Positions 1-9,002 of a stretch of 33,260 nucleotides of DNA are shown here, in pieces. How positions within the stretch are numbered: the first letter of the stretch is position 1; every line of letters starts with the position of its first letter. The notes under the pieces are model-generated. The model was not told where the DNA came from. It saw only the letters and a program-made list of their open reading frames with translations, and searched no databases. Made by a program: the position numbers and the translations under genes. The stretch comes from an uncultured Aliivibrio sp. (GTDB taxonomy: Bacteria; Pseudomonadota; Gammaproteobacteria; Enterobacterales; Vibrionaceae), in NCBI RefSeq assembly GCF_946479765.1, contig NZ_CAMLHO010000035.1, positions 1 to 33,260 of the forward strand, written 5' to 3'.

Positions 1-1
1 G

Positions 2-514
2 AGCATCTCAGTATTATTATTATTTACCATTTTAAAAATTAAATATCTAAATGTTGAAAATTTCACAGATCCATTAACTCGCTGCCTAAACCGTCGAAAG
101 TTTATGATTGATTATGATAAGGCGATGAAAAGCGATCATGGCTTTTTGATTTTAGATATTGATAATTTTAAATCGATTAATGATAATTACGGACATGATG
201 TTGGTGATTACGTTCTAGTTAAGGTCGCGAATGTTCTTAAAGTTGCACTTGGCAATGAGCAGCAATGTTATCGTATTGGTGGTGAAGAGTTTGTTGTTAT
301 CTTTGATGAGAACAATAAAGAACGTGCAATTAAGTTAGCTGAAGATATTAGGCATAGTATCGAAAATGTAATTTGGAACGATGAAATTATCGTGACCATT
401 AGTGGTGGGTTAAGTTTTTCTGATGTAAATAAGAATACTTATAAAGCCGCAGATGAATTATTGTATAAAGCTAAGCGTGGCACGAAAAATATTATTATTA
501 ATGATATTGAATAA
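2..514 (+). CDS. GGDEF diguanylate cyclase, C-terminal part (5' end outside window)
   Basis: The reading frame is open from base 2, so the gene begins before the window; about 170 residues are visible. They begin with a hydrophobic run (SISVLLLFTIL), probably the end of the last membrane helix. Next comes the GGDEF-domain opening DPLTRCLNRRKF, the metal/substrate segment LDIDNFKSINDNYGHDVGD, and the active-site loop YRIGGEEF. GGEEF is a catalytically competent form, so the protein should make cyclic di-GMP from two GTP on the cytoplasmic face of the inner membrane. The RxxD product-inhibition site usually found five residues before the motif is not present (the residues there are NEQQCY). The sensory N-terminus cannot be seen, so the input signal is unknown. 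The ATG at 104 lies inside the GGDEF domain and is not the real start. Confidence 0.9.
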   Translation, partial: SISVLLLFTILKIKYLNVENFTDPLTRCLNRRKFMIDYDKAMKSDHGFLILDIDNFKSINDNYGHDVGDYVLVKVANVLKVALGNEQQCYRIGGEEFVVIFDENNKERAIKLAEDIRHSIENVIWNDEIIVTISGGLSFSDVNKNTYKAADELLYKAKRGTKNIIINDIE

Positions 515-588
515 TCAATGCTTATTGTAATGCTATGGTTAAATAGTCAGATTTTTCCATTTCAAATATATCCGTTATAACGAAAACT

Positions 589-632
589 AAAGCACATTAA
601 ATGACACATATTTAATGTGCTTTACCTCTATT
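589..632 (+). terminator. Hairpin terminator after the GGDEF gene
   Basis: A perfect 13-bp inverted repeat (589-601 with 611-623, arms AAAGCACATTAAA / TTTAATGTGCTTT, 9-nt loop) lies 75 bases after the GGDEF stop. The T-rich tail is interrupted (TTTACCTCTATTTTT). A- and T-runs flank both arms, so it could act in either direction. The rest of 624-932 is very AT-rich leader/promoter sequence for the PTS operon. I see no convincing gene or binding site there. Confidence 0.75.
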
Positions 633-932
633 TTTGTCCATGGTTCTTTCTGTGTATTCATTTTTTATCGATTTTTAAATCATCCCTTTATTTTAAATTT
701 ATGTAACTCATTGTTAATTAAGGTGGTTTGCTCGGTGATTTGCTGGTTTCTTTACTTTCTATCTTTTTTTAACGACATAATTGTTACTGCCATCACACTT
801 TGATTCTACGGGTACAAAAATCCAGTAAATGCTTGAAATGTCATCTTACCAATACTCGATTAAATTCATATTATTCCCTTGTCAACTTAATGCAGTTTGA
901 ATTAAGTAAAAATTCTTATTAAGGGCAATACC

Positions 933-1364
933 ATGATCACGACACTAGTAAATACCAATCTAATTAAATTGAATTTAGAAGCAACGACCAAAGATGGCGT
1001 ATTTTCTGAATTAGCTGAGATGTTATTACAAAATAACCGTATTGATAATAAAGAAAACTTTTTAGCCGGTATTTATGAGCGTGAGGCACAGTGTGTTACC
1101 TCTGATATGGGCATCGCTTATCCTCATACTAAAAATGCCGCTGTTATTGAACCCGCTATTGCTATTGGTGTTGCAAAAACTGCCATTGAATACGATGCAG
1201 ATGATGACCAACCAACCGTATTTTTTATGATTGCTTCACCAGAAAGCGGCGATCACCACATTTATGCACTACAAGCGTTATTTGAAAAGTTCGGTGATGA
1301 CTTAATTGCCGACATACACAAAGCGACAACGGAACAAGAAATTTTAGACCTATTGATTAATTAA
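933..1364 (+). CDS. PTS EIIA component, fructose/mannitol family
   Basis: This 143-residue stand-alone EIIA domain of the fructose/mannitol (PTS_EIIA_2) family accepts phosphate from HPr and passes it to the EIIB domain encoded next door. The phosphorylated histidine is recognisable as His65 in GIAYPHTKN, and the length is that of a single EIIA domain. It lies 23 bases upstream of the EIIC-EIIB gene in the same orientation, so the two form an operon and together make a complete sugar-specific enzyme II. A purine-rich AAGGGC precedes the ATG. No sugar-phosphate kinase, isomerase or PTS regulator is adjacent, so the sugar cannot be named. Related EIIA-like proteins can be purely regulatory (PtsN), but the adjacent EIIBC argues for transport. 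Confidence 0.9.
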   Translation: MITTLVNTNLIKLNLEATTKDGVFSELAEMLLQNNRIDNKENFLAGIYEREAQCVTSDMGIAYPHTKNAAVIEPAIAIGVAKTAIEYDADDDQPTVFFMIASPESGDHHIYALQALFEKFGDDLIADIHKATTEQEILDLLIN

Positions 1365-1387
1365 TTTCACTTTTAGGAATACTTCTT

Positions 1388-2797
1388 ATGTCAACGATGA
1401 CTGCAACGCAAAGTCCAACTGATTGGAAAAAAACTTTATCTACACTAAAAGGGCATTTACTTTTTGGTACGTCTCACATGCTTCCATTCGTGGTTGCTGG
1501 TGGGGTTTTATTAGCTCTAGCGGTAATGGCAACAGGTAAGGGTGCCGTTCCTGATACGGGTATCTTAGCGGATATTTCTACCATTGCGATCAAAGGCCTT
1601 GTACTTTTCCCTATTATTCTTGGTGGCTTCATTGGTTACTCAATTGCAGACAAACCAGCGTTAGCGCCAGCATTTATTGCATCAGGTATTATGGCTGATT
1701 TGGGTGGTGGTTTCCTTGGCTGTATCATTGCCGGTTTTATCGCTGGCGGTGTGGTACTTCAACTTAAGAAGCTTCCTATTCCGGCTCACCTAAGTGCGCT
1801 TGGTGTGTACTTTATTTACCCTCTAGTTGGTACATTAGTCTCTGCGGGTATCGTTATGTGGGGCCTAGGCGCTGCTATCTCTTCATTCATGATTGCGATG
1901 AACGAATTTTTAGCATCAATGGCGGGTTCTTCTAAAGCGGTTCTTGGTGCGATTCTTGGTGGTATGACGGCATTTGATATGGGTGGCCCAATCAATAAAG
2001 TAGCAACCTTGTTCGCTCAAACTCAAGTAAATACACAACCATGGTTGATGGGTGGTGTTGGTATCGCGATTTGTACTCCGCCGCTAGGCATGGCACTTGC
2101 TACTTTCATGTTTAAGAAGAAATTCTCTAAAGAAGAGCAAGAAGCAGGTAAAGCAGCAGCAATCATGGGTTCAATTGGTATCTCTGAAGGTGCTATCCCA
2201 TTCGCAGCAAATGACCCAATGCGTGTTCTTCCATCTATCGTTGCTGGTGGTATGGTTGGTTGTGTGTTCGGCTTTATGACTGATGTGTTACTTCATGCAC
2301 CTTGGGGTGGATTAATTACCGCTCCGGTATCTAGCAACATCCCAATGTACGTGGTTGGTATTGTTTTAGGTTCATTAACAACGGCATTAATCGTTGGCTT
2401 TTGGAAGCCGGTTTATGTAGAAGAAAATGACGCTGTTGCAACCGCTCCAGTACAAACACAAACACAAACAGCGGCACCAGTTGCTGGTGAAGGCGAGTAC
2501 GATGTTCTTGCGGTTACTTGTTGTCCTTCAGGTGTTGCGCACACATTCATGGCAGCAAAAGCGCTAGAGAAAGCGGGTGCAGCAGCAGGTATCAAGATTA
2601 AAGTTGAGACACAAGGCTCTAATGGTTTAATGAATAAGCTGACAGCGAAAGATGTTGCGAACGCGAAGTTCATCATCCTTGCTCATGATATTCCAGTAAA
2701 AGAAGGTGAACGTTTCACGAACATTCGCCAAGTTGAATGTTCAACCAAAGGCGCAATGAAAACGGCACTATCATTGATTCAAGATAACTTAAAATAA
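1388..2797 (+). CDS. PTS fructose-like permease, EIIC-EIIB fusion
   Basis: This 469-residue inner-membrane sugar permease of the fructose-type PTS takes up and phosphorylates a sugar. Residues about 15-345 are a multi-helix EIIC channel with the family signatures FDMGGPINK (197-204) and GISEGAIPFA (264-273). A Thr/Gln/Ala-rich flexible linker (about 345-368, with a TQTQTQ repeat) leads to an EIIB domain starting at YDVLAVTCCPSGVAHTF. The phosphocysteine is Cys379, the one before Pro; the usual pattern is ACPTGVAHTF, so the extra Cys378 is a local variation. The order C-then-B is reversed relative to the commoner B-then-C fusions. AGGAA sits 8 bases before the ATG. It forms an operon with the upstream EIIA. 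Substrate unknown: fructose, mannosylglycerate and similar sugars are all handled by relatives. Confidence 0.92.
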   Translation: MSTMTATQSPTDWKKTLSTLKGHLLFGTSHMLPFVVAGGVLLALAVMATGKGAVPDTGILADISTIAIKGLVLFPIILGGFIGYSIADKPALAPAFIASGIMADLGGGFLGCIIAGFIAGGVVLQLKKLPIPAHLSALGVYFIYPLVGTLVSAGIVMWGLGAAISSFMIAMNEFLASMAGSSKAVLGAILGGMTAFDMGGPINKVATLFAQTQVNTQPWLMGGVGIAICTPPLGMALATFMFKKKFSKEEQEAGKAAAIMGSIGISEGAIPFAANDPMRVLPSIVAGGMVGCVFGFMTDVLLHAPWGGLITAPVSSNIPMYVVGIVLGSLTTALIVGFWKPVYVEENDAVATAPVQTQTQTAAPVAGEGEYDVLAVTCCPSGVAHTFMAAKALEKAGAAAGIKIKVETQGSNGLMNKLTAKDVANAKFIILAHDIPVKEGERFTNIRQVECSTKGAMKTALSLIQDNLK

Positions 2798-2819
2798 CAA
2801 GTTTGCTCTAAGCTAATCC

Positions 2820-2853
2820 AAAGCCTCTTAATTCCCCTAAGAGGCTTTTTTAT
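2820..2853 (+). terminator. Rho-independent terminator of the PTS operon
   Basis: A 10-bp stem AAGCCTCTTA (2821-2830) pairs with TAAGAGGCTT (2838-2847) around a 7-nt loop, followed by a T-run. It lies 24 bases after the EIIBC stop. The opposite strand has no matching T-run, so it serves mainly the plus-strand operon. Confidence 0.9.
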
Positions 2854-2882
2854 GTATTAATTATACTTATTTAATCAGGAGA

Positions 2883-3446
2883 CTATTTATTATTTACTAG
2901 CTTTTTCATTTGTAAGCCAAGAAAAATAAAGCTGATCCCTTCTAGTAGTAATGAAACACCAACAAAAGTACCTAATAATGATAATGAGAACTCAGGATTA
3001 TCTAGTAGAAAGAAGAAATATCCTCCAATAACAACGGAGAGTAGACCACTTAAAATCACCATACCGCTACCAGGAAGACTTCTATTTGTCATCCCAAAAA
3101 TCATACGTGTTAGACCGTTAAAAATCATTACAACAACCATTATTGTTGTTATTGTCATAAGACCTTCTAGCGGGTTAAAGAGAATAAATAAACCGCCAAC
3201 AATATAGAGTAGTGCACTTAATACGTACCATAATTTTTCTTTCCAAGAATGAATACGGAAAGTATGGTAAACCTGAACAAGACCTGTAATTAATAATAAG
3301 GTGCCGATGATCGTTGAAATCGTTACACCAGCAATTACAGGTAGGCTCGTTGCCCCTAACCCTGCAAGCGCGACAATGACGCCAACAATAATAAAATATT
3401 TCCAGCTTTTTGAAATTAATGCCTGACTTGACGTTTGATTTTCCAT
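2883..3446 (-). CDS. HdeD-family (DUF308) membrane protein
   Basis: This 187-residue protein is made almost entirely of six hydrophobic segments (about residues 16-34, 39-60, 72-90, 93-112, 127-147 and 154-180) separated by short turns. That is the layout of the HdeD/DUF308 family, whose E. coli member is linked to acid resistance at high cell density; the biochemical role is unknown. The small turn NPLEGLMT and the paired-helix pattern fit the family. AGAGG lies 6 bases before the ATG. It is a single gene on the minus strand, facing the PTS operon; nothing nearby indicates an acid-resistance cluster. Family membership is recognised from sequence; function is inferred only from the name-giving homologue. 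Confidence 0.8.
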   Translation of the reverse strand: MENQTSSQALISKSWKYFIIVGVIVALAGLGATSLPVIAGVTISTIIGTLLLITGLVQVYHTFRIHSWKEKLWYVLSALLYIVGGLFILFNPLEGLMTITTIMVVVMIFNGLTRMIFGMTNRSLPGSGMVILSGLLSVVIGGYFFFLLDNPEFSLSLLGTFVGVSLLLEGISFIFLGLQMKKLVNNK

Positions 3447-3741
3447 TTTAACCTCTGAGTTAAATGTAAGGGACTTAATTATTGTAGTCTAAAACATATG
3501 ATGTGAATCAAAGGCAAACTTAGTTTTCATATTTTGTGATTTAGCTCGCATTGTAATCTTCTTGTATAAGAAAGAAGCGGCTTGGAATTATAATGCGTAC
3601 ATTCATACTTTTTACGAACATATATAGACTAAAATTAGTACTTGTAGAATCAATTTAATAGCTTAAAATTATTGTTTTAAATCGGTATATTCATGCCATA
3701 TTCTTCATTTTTTAAGTGAATAAGAAAATAAGGACGACAAC

Positions 3742-4998
3742 TTGTTAGATCATCATGTACGTAATTATATTTCAGCTAAATTAACCTCTTTCGGCATAAA
3801 TAGTGACCCTTATGGTTTAGAACTTACGGTTGTATTTGTTCTTGCTGTCATCGTGGTTGCTATTATTAGTTATCTGATTACTCGACATATTATTATTCGG
3901 ACGATCACAAATATCCTCCATCGAGCGAATAAACCTTTATTAGAGAGTTTTTTAAATAACAACGTGTTCGAAAAGTTGACTCTGCTTGTCCCTATTACTA
4001 TTCTGGATTTACTGATCCCTCTGGCTCTTGGCCACTATACGTTACTCTCGGCTATTACTGATAAAGTTCTGAGTATTTCGATTCTTGTTATCTTCTTATC
4101 CATGCTGTTTGCATTACTTGATGCTCTTAATGATTTTGCGACATCTAAAGGCATTACACGCCGAATGCCAATCAAGAGTTTTGTCCAGCTGACTAAGCTA
4201 TTTGCTTTTTTTGTCGGGATCGTCGTTTCTATGTCTATCCTTGCTAATGAATCTCCGGTGATATTCTTAAGTGGATTAGGGGTGGCAACCGGGTTTGTTA
4301 TGTTGGTATTTAAAGACACTATTTTGGGTTTTGTTGCCGGTATACAGCTTTCTGCTAACCGTATGATCAGTTTGAATGATTGGATTGAAATGGATTCGTT
4401 TAAAGCAAATGGCACAGTAGAAGAGATTTCATTAACGACGGTAAAGGTCCGAAATTTTGATAATACCCTCAGTATGATCCCCGCATATGCATTAGTTCAA
4501 AATGCGTTTATTAACTGGCAAGGTATGTCAGATTCTGGTGGCCGACGCATTAAACGTGCGGTTAACATTGATGTTAATTCGATTCGCTTTATGACAGATG
4601 AAGAGATTGAGTCACTAAAAGAAATTCGTATTCTTAGAGAGTATCTGTTTGAAAAAACAAAAGAGATAAAAACATTTAATGAGGAGTTAGATGATATTCC
4701 GCATTTGGGTAATATCCGTCAAATGACTAATATGGGAATTTTCCGTGCCTATTTAGCTTCTTATTTACGTACTCATAAAGACATTCATCCATACATGATG
4801 TTTATGGTGCGTCAATTAGAACCAACTCCGGAGGGATTACCATTACAGATCTATGCGTTTACCAATAATACAGATTGGGTAGTTTACGAAGGTGTGCAAG
4901 CTGATATTTTTGATCATATCTACTCGATCATGCCATTGTTTGATTTACGAGCATATCAAGCGATTAGTGGTCACGATGCTTTATTGATTGGTAAATAG
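3742..4998 (+). CDS. ybdG: YbdG-type miniconductance mechanosensitive channel
   Basis: This 418-residue MscS-superfamily channel of the YbdG class (E. coli YbdG has about 415 residues) opens under membrane tension to release solutes during osmotic down-shock. Several transmembrane helices fill the first about 200 residues. The pore helix region ISGLGVATGFVMLVFKD and the following VAGIQLSANRMISL.DWIEM are characteristic of YbdG, as are VKVRNFDNTLSMIP and GGRRIKRAVNIDV in the cytoplasmic beta domain. The C-terminal QADIFDHIY also matches. The start is TTG at 3742, preceded by AAGGA with a 7-base spacer; no ATG near this position fits. It is a single transcription unit. The 295 bases upstream hold no gene I can support. 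Confidence 0.93.
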   Translation: MLDHHVRNYISAKLTSFGINSDPYGLELTVVFVLAVIVVAIISYLITRHIIIRTITNILHRANKPLLESFLNNNVFEKLTLLVPITILDLLIPLALGHYTLLSAITDKVLSISILVIFLSMLFALLDALNDFATSKGITRRMPIKSFVQLTKLFAFFVGIVVSMSILANESPVIFLSGLGVATGFVMLVFKDTILGFVAGIQLSANRMISLNDWIEMDSFKANGTVEEISLTTVKVRNFDNTLSMIPAYALVQNAFINWQGMSDSGGRRIKRAVNIDVNSIRFMTDEEIESLKEIRILREYLFEKTKEIKTFNEELDDIPHLGNIRQMTNMGIFRAYLASYLRTHKDIHPYMMFMVRQLEPTPEGLPLQIYAFTNNTDWVVYEGVQADIFDHIYSIMPLFDLRAYQAISGHDALLIGK

Positions 4999-5042
4999 AA
5001 ATAAATCTTAATTTTCTGAAGATCTTATTTAATAGAAGCTAA

Positions 5043-5099
5043 GAATTATCCCTCCTTCCATGCGACATTGATGTAATGTCGCACGGAGGGGGAGAATTC
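5043..5099. repeat. Long imperfect palindrome between convergent genes
   Basis: A 57-base dyad starts GAATT and ends AATTC. It contains CCCTCC (5050-5055) pairing with GGAGGG (5085-5090), and a 9-bp core TGCGACATT (5061-5069) pairing with AATGTCGCA (5075-5083) around a 5-nt loop. The ybdG and chemoreceptor genes converge on it. Neither strand has a proper T-run after the stem, so it is not a standard Rho-independent terminator, although it could still stop or protect both transcripts. It is markedly GC-richer than its surroundings. Confidence 0.7.
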
Positions 5100-5114
5100 G
5101 TAAATTGAGTATTA

Positions 5115-6989
5115 TTACAATTTAAAATGTGCGATTTCTTGCTTTAAATTATTCGCTAAATCAGCCAATATTGCAGACTGTTCTTCGGCATTTATTAAAT
5201 CAGCGACTAATGATACTGTTGAATCTCGAATCGCAAGAGTATTTTGATTGATTTCATTAGTAACAGCAGTTTGTTCTTCAGCTGAGGTGGCAATAGTCGT
5301 GGTCATATCATTAATTTGATTGATAACTTGATTAATCACAGTTAAAGATTGAGAGACATGTTGAACATTCGATACGCTATTGTCGGCAAGTGAATGGCTT
5401 TCATCCATGATATCAATAGCATTTTGAATGACTGCTTGTAAGGCTTCAATGGTTGTTTGTATTTCTTCCGTTGATGCGTGTGTACGTTGGCTTAACATGC
5501 GAACTTCATCAGCAACAACGGAGAAACCTCTACCATGCTCTCCTGCACGAGCGGCTTCGATAGCTGCATTTAATGCTAATAAATTAGTTTGTTCTGAAAT
5601 GTTTTTAATTGTAGATAATATTATCGATATATTTTGAGAGTGGATGTTTAAAGTATAAACAACATCCATTGCAGTTTTAGTTTTATTGGATAAGTCATTA
5701 ATTGCTTGCTGGCTTTCATTCATTTTTGACGCACTGTTCATTGAAAAATCTACTGCGTTATTCGCTTCTTTTGCTGCATTTTCTGTGTTGTATGCAATTT
5801 CTTGAGTGGTCGCTGCCATTTCATGTATAGCTGTTGCAATAAGGTTAATTTCATCTTGTTGATCTTGGATATTAATTTTACTTAAATTTGTATTTTTAAG
5901 AGATTGTTGAGATTGAATTTCTAGTTCAATAGAAATATCACGTAAACGAGAAATCATGGTGTGCATACCTTCTATAAAGGTATTAAAATAAGTGGCAAGT
6001 AAACCAATCTCATCCATGTATTTTGGTGTAATTTTTTGTGTTAGGTCTCCCTCGCCTTCAATAATTTTTCGCAAGGAATTGGTGATGTCATTTAATGGTT
6101 TAAGTAAAAATCCAATTAATAGTGCAGTGATAACAAGGCTAATTAATAGTAATATCACTGCTGGTGTTAAGTTATTGATTAATAGTTCTCTTAATGGAGC
6201 ATCTATTTTTTTCTGATCGAGAATGTAAACTAGGCTCCAGTCACTATTAGGAATTTTACTTCCCCATATGCTTTTGTTTTCATGGTCACTCTGAAATGTA
6301 ATGTTCAACATTTCATTTGCATTCATTATTTTATTTAATACTGTAGCTGTTAATGCAGGTTCAATGTCTGAAATAGGTTTTAAAGTATTGTCAGGATCGT
6401 AATGAGCTAAAATCATGCCATTGTTATGAATTAAAATAGTTTTACCATTAGCGGGTAATTGAATGTTATTCACTTTTTTAATCAATGAATCAATCGGTAA
6501 ATTAGCGCCGACTACGCCATTTTTGCTTGGCGTAGGGGATACGATCATGATACGCAAAATATCTTTACTTGACGCACTATAGCTTGGTTTTGTGGTCATT
6601 AATGTATTTTTTTCTAAAGCGTTATTATACCACGATTTAGTTAATGGATCGTATGCGGTACGATCAATGCTCGTATCTGAGTCTCTCATTCGACCATTAT
6701 TTTCCGCAAAATAAGTTAGTTGTAATTCACCAATTTTCTGTGCTTGTTGTAACGCGAAAATGACATCACCATTATTAATGTCTTGAGCTAAAGAGTTTAC
6801 AATGTCTTTGTGTAATAGTAACCATTCACCAAATCGCTCAGCTTGAACTTTACCTATATTCATAGTTTCGGAATGAATTTGAGAATGTAAATTATTCTTT
6901 TGAGTTATATATGTAATAGTTGTGAGTGTTGTGATTATTATTGTTATGAATATAAACATTGAAACGAGTAATTTTGCTTTTAAAGACAT
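5115..6989 (-). CDS. Methyl-accepting chemotaxis protein with dCache sensor
   Basis: A transmembrane chemoreceptor of about 624 residues. It has a first membrane helix (residues about 8-28), a periplasmic double-Cache sensor up to about 270, a second helix (about 275-295), a HAMP linker, and a long cytoplasmic coiled coil. The coiled coil carries the conserved signalling hairpin [20 protein letters not shown] and [15 protein letters not shown] that binds CheA/CheW. I place the start at the ATG at 6987-6989 (MSLKAKLL): AAGG stands 7 bases before it, and the ten residues encoded upstream look like untranslated leader. The sensor has YDPLTKSWY where amino-acid sensors have an Arg, and Asn where they have the carboxylate-binding Asp, so its ligand may not be an ordinary amino acid. 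It ends in a typical HFKL tail without a CheR pentapeptide. The 300 bases upstream are AT-rich with no gene. Confidence 0.93.
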   Translation of the reverse strand: MSLKAKLLVSMFIFITIIITTLTTITYITQKNNLHSQIHSETMNIGKVQAERFGEWLLLHKDIVNSLAQDINNGDVIFALQQAQKIGELQLTYFAENNGRMRDSDTSIDRTAYDPLTKSWYNNALEKNTLMTTKPSYSASSKDILRIMIVSPTPSKNGVVGANLPIDSLIKKVNNIQLPANGKTILIHNNGMILAHYDPDNTLKPISDIEPALTATVLNKIMNANEMLNITFQSDHENKSIWGSKIPNSDWSLVYILDQKKIDAPLRELLINNLTPAVILLLISLVITALLIGFLLKPLNDITNSLRKIIEGEGDLTQKITPKYMDEIGLLATYFNTFIEGMHTMISRLRDISIELEIQSQQSLKNTNLSKINIQDQQDEINLIATAIHEMAATTQEIAYNTENAAKEANNAVDFSMNSASKMNESQQAINDLSNKTKTAMDVVYTLNIHSQNISIILSTIKNISEQTNLLALNAAIEAARAGEHGRGFSVVADEVRMLSQRTHASTEEIQTTIEALQAVIQNAIDIMDESHSLADNSVSNVQHVSQSLTVINQVINQINDMTTTIATSAEEQTAVTNEINQNTLAIRDSTVSLVADLINAEEQSAILADLANNLKQEIAHFKL

Positions 6990-7276
6990 AGATGAACCTT
7001 GTATATTGAGTGAGCACATTCTTAAATGTAGATTCTAATATTTTTAATTAATTATCATATATCTTAATTTATTTTAATTAAATGTACATTTAGTAGACTG
7101 TATTGAAAGTAAAACTAAAATTAGTGCTGTAGAGAAAAAATAAAAGAAAATTAATTTTGATACAACCAAAATACTTTATTATATTGATTAGTAAGGTGTG
7201 AATTATTTTAAATAAAAGGAAAATCGTTATAATTTAGTAAAACAAGTGTGAGTATAGTAGGTTTAGTTTGAAGTAT

Positions 7277-7305
7277 GAAAAAAGCCCTTGAATAATCAAG
7301 GGCTT
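7277..7305 (-). terminator. Terminator of tRNA-Ser copy 1
   Basis: On the minus strand, an 8-bp stem AGCCCTTG / CAAGGGCT (7297-7304 with 7283-7290, 6-nt loop) is followed by five or more T. It begins 7 bases beyond the encoded CCA end of the tRNA gene. Confidence 0.9.
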
Positions 7306-7311
7306 AATGTT

Positions 7312-7402
7312 TGGTGGAGGGATAGGGATTTGAACCCTAGAACCGCTATTAACGGTTGCCGGTTTTCAAGACCGGTGCTTTCGACCACTCAGCCATCCCT
7401 CC
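7312..7402 (-). tRNA. tRNA-Ser (anticodon UGA), copy 1
   Basis: This 91-base gene includes an encoded CCA. The acceptor stem GGAGGGA/TCCCTCC is perfect. The anticodon arm CCGGT-CTTGAAA-ACCGG places TGA in the loop. A long variable arm (AACCG...CGGTT) marks it as a class II serine tRNA, and the T arm has GGTTCAAATCC. It reads UCA and related serine codons. The sequence is identical to the copy at 13513-13603. Confidence 0.98.
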
Positions 7403-7411
7403 AATGCCTAT

Positions 7412-7440
7412 ATAATAGATATAGACCTTTTAATTGTAAA
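7412..7440 (-). promoter_or_regulatory. Sigma-70 promoter of tRNA-Ser copy 1
   Basis: On the minus strand TTTACA (7435-7440), a 17-base spacer and TATTAT (7412-7417) end 9 bases before the mature tRNA 5' end. The same arrangement occurs at copy 2. Confidence 0.8.
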
Positions 7441-7761
7441 CCTTTAATTCATGCAAATGACGCGTTTGCTCTTTAATTGCACAATTTGCTTTTTATTTAT
7501 GCTTTAGGTAGGCATGTATGAATAAATGAGTGCAGAAAAGCTGAGTTAGTATTGTTGATAGCTAATCCAATACAATGTAAGCAAACGTATATCAATTTAA
7601 AATTTAATATATCAATTAGTTGATGTGGTTGGAGTTATGTTAATGGGCGGTTATTATTGTAGTGAGGTGATTTTAGGCTAACAATGCGATATAATTAGTA
7701 TAGGAATAATTAAGTACGTAGTTTATTAATGACTATGCGTATTATAGAGGTTAGATCTACC

Positions 7762-8853
7762 ATGTTATCTTTCGATATTTTTAGAAAAACACATTTCCAC
7801 GAAGAAAAAATTAATGAGCTTCAACATGCAATTGAACAATTACAATATAAAATTATCGAGAAAGATAATGAACTTAGTAATCAACAAAATGATCTAGAAC
7901 AACAAGATCAACTGCTGAGAGTGCAGATCGCATTTTCAAATAGTTTATTACAAACAATATCACCAATTGAACATATACGCACAAATATGGCGACATCTGT
8001 GGATAAGCTAAAAGGATATCTGGAACAAAATGTAAAAGATAACCGTGATGGCATTTCTATTTTAACTGCATTTAGCAGTATATTAAGTGAGTTGATGATA
8101 GAAGTAACTAATAGTGGCAATTCTCTTGATGTGTTAAAAATAAATTCAACAGATATTAGTCAATTCGTTATTACGATTAATTCTGTTTCAGATCAGACTA
8201 ATTTATTGGCATTAAATGCAGCGATAGAAGCGGCAAGAGCAGGTGAGCATGGTCGCGGATTTGCCGTGGTTGCTGACGAAGTGAGAAAATTAGCACAAAA
8301 TGCAAGTATAGCAGCGAGCCAGATTCAGTTAGAAGTAAGTAATATTAGTGATAATACTCTGCGTTGTGATCAAAGTGCGCAGTTAATTGAACAACAATGT
8401 GCTCATTTAAGTGAAAGGATTAATGAATTAGTCGAGATTGTGACATCTTTAGTTAATAAGTCACAACAATTGTATTCTCTAGTTGAATCTATTTATTCTT
8501 CCATTTTTTTAAGATTAGTACAATTAGACCACGTTGTGTGGAAAGCAAATATATATCAACGAGTTCATAAGCGAGATTTCAGTAGTTCAGATGTAGCAGA
8601 CCATCATCAGTGTCGTTTAGGTAAGTGGTATTATATTGGTCGTGGGAAACAGTTATTTTCAGATTGTTCATCATATAAACAATTGGAAGAGCCTCATGCT
8701 AATGTCCATAATGAAGGTCGATTAGCACTTCTGGCTTTTAATGAAGCTGATGAAATTCAAGGAATGCATCATTTAGAATTAATGGAGAAAGCTGCTGAAA
8801 TCGTTATTCACTTACTTGATAAAATCGAAGGTGAAATAATGTTACTTTCGTAA
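7762..8853 (+). CDS. Soluble chemoreceptor-like protein with C-terminal zinc-binding CZB domain
   Basis: This 363-residue cytoplasmic protein has no membrane helix. An N-terminal coiled coil (residues about 12-60, Glu/Gln/Asn-rich) leads to a short methyl-accepting signalling hairpin (about 130-195, [19 protein letters not shown] and [15 protein letters not shown]). It ends in a CZB domain (about 250-355) with the expected zinc ligands His257 (LDHVVWK), Cys284 ([11 protein letters not shown]), His312 and His316 (PHANVH). Known CZB proteins sense zinc or hypochlorous acid, and the Cys-Zn centre here would allow either. The ATG at 7762 has GAGG 11 bases upstream; an in-frame ATG at 7729 would add 11 residues but lacks a good ribosome site. 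It is a single gene inside the tRNA-Ser-bounded segment. Between 7441 and 7761 I see only AT-rich sequence. Confidence 0.88.
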   Translation: MLSFDIFRKTHFHEEKINELQHAIEQLQYKIIEKDNELSNQQNDLEQQDQLLRVQIAFSNSLLQTISPIEHIRTNMATSVDKLKGYLEQNVKDNRDGISILTAFSSILSELMIEVTNSGNSLDVLKINSTDISQFVITINSVSDQTNLLALNAAIEAARAGEHGRGFAVVADEVRKLAQNASIAASQIQLEVSNISDNTLRCDQSAQLIEQQCAHLSERINELVEIVTSLVNKSQQLYSLVESIYSSIFLRLVQLDHVVWKANIYQRVHKRDFSSSDVADHHQCRLGKWYYIGRGKQLFSDCSSYKQLEEPHANVHNEGRLALLAFNEADEIQGMHHLELMEKAAEIVIHLLDKIEGEIMLLS

Positions 8854-8956
8854 GAGTAATTAAAATTATGTTTATTTTCTAAAAGTAGAAGAGATGGTCG
8901 TCGTTTATTGTTAAGATCTAGCGATTAATCAGCATCACTCATTCAACCTTAGCTCT

Positions 8957-9002
8957 TAAATATTGATACAACACCTAAAGTATCAATATTTAGGCGTTGT
9001 AT
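8957..9002. repeat. Two overlapping, mutually exclusive hairpins
   Basis: TAAATATTGATAC (8957-8969) pairs perfectly with GTATCAATATTTA (8980-8992). The loop of that hairpin plus part of its 5' arm (8966-8979) can instead pair with 8989-9002 (13 of 14 positions). Only one fold can form at a time. The element lies in the 382-base gap 8854-9235 between two convergent genes, with no strong T-run. The rest of the gap holds no gene that I can support. Confidence 0.6.

Noticed and set aside
615-803. 62-codon plus-strand reading frame of hydrophobic, Phe/Cys-rich composition
   Set aside because: It starts inside the terminator hairpin and has no ribosome site; the composition reflects T-rich noncoding DNA.
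515-932. Possible c-di-GMP or other riboswitch upstream of the PTS operon
   Set aside because: No recognisable conserved core; the only structure is the hairpin terminator of the preceding gene.
2413-2676. Minus-strand frame opposite the EIIB domain
   Set aside because: It is a shadow of the strongly supported PTS gene, with no ribosome site or family match.
7288-7476. 62-codon plus-strand frame with WWRDRDLNPRT
   Set aside because: It is the well-known false frame produced by reading a tRNA-Ser gene on the wrong strand.
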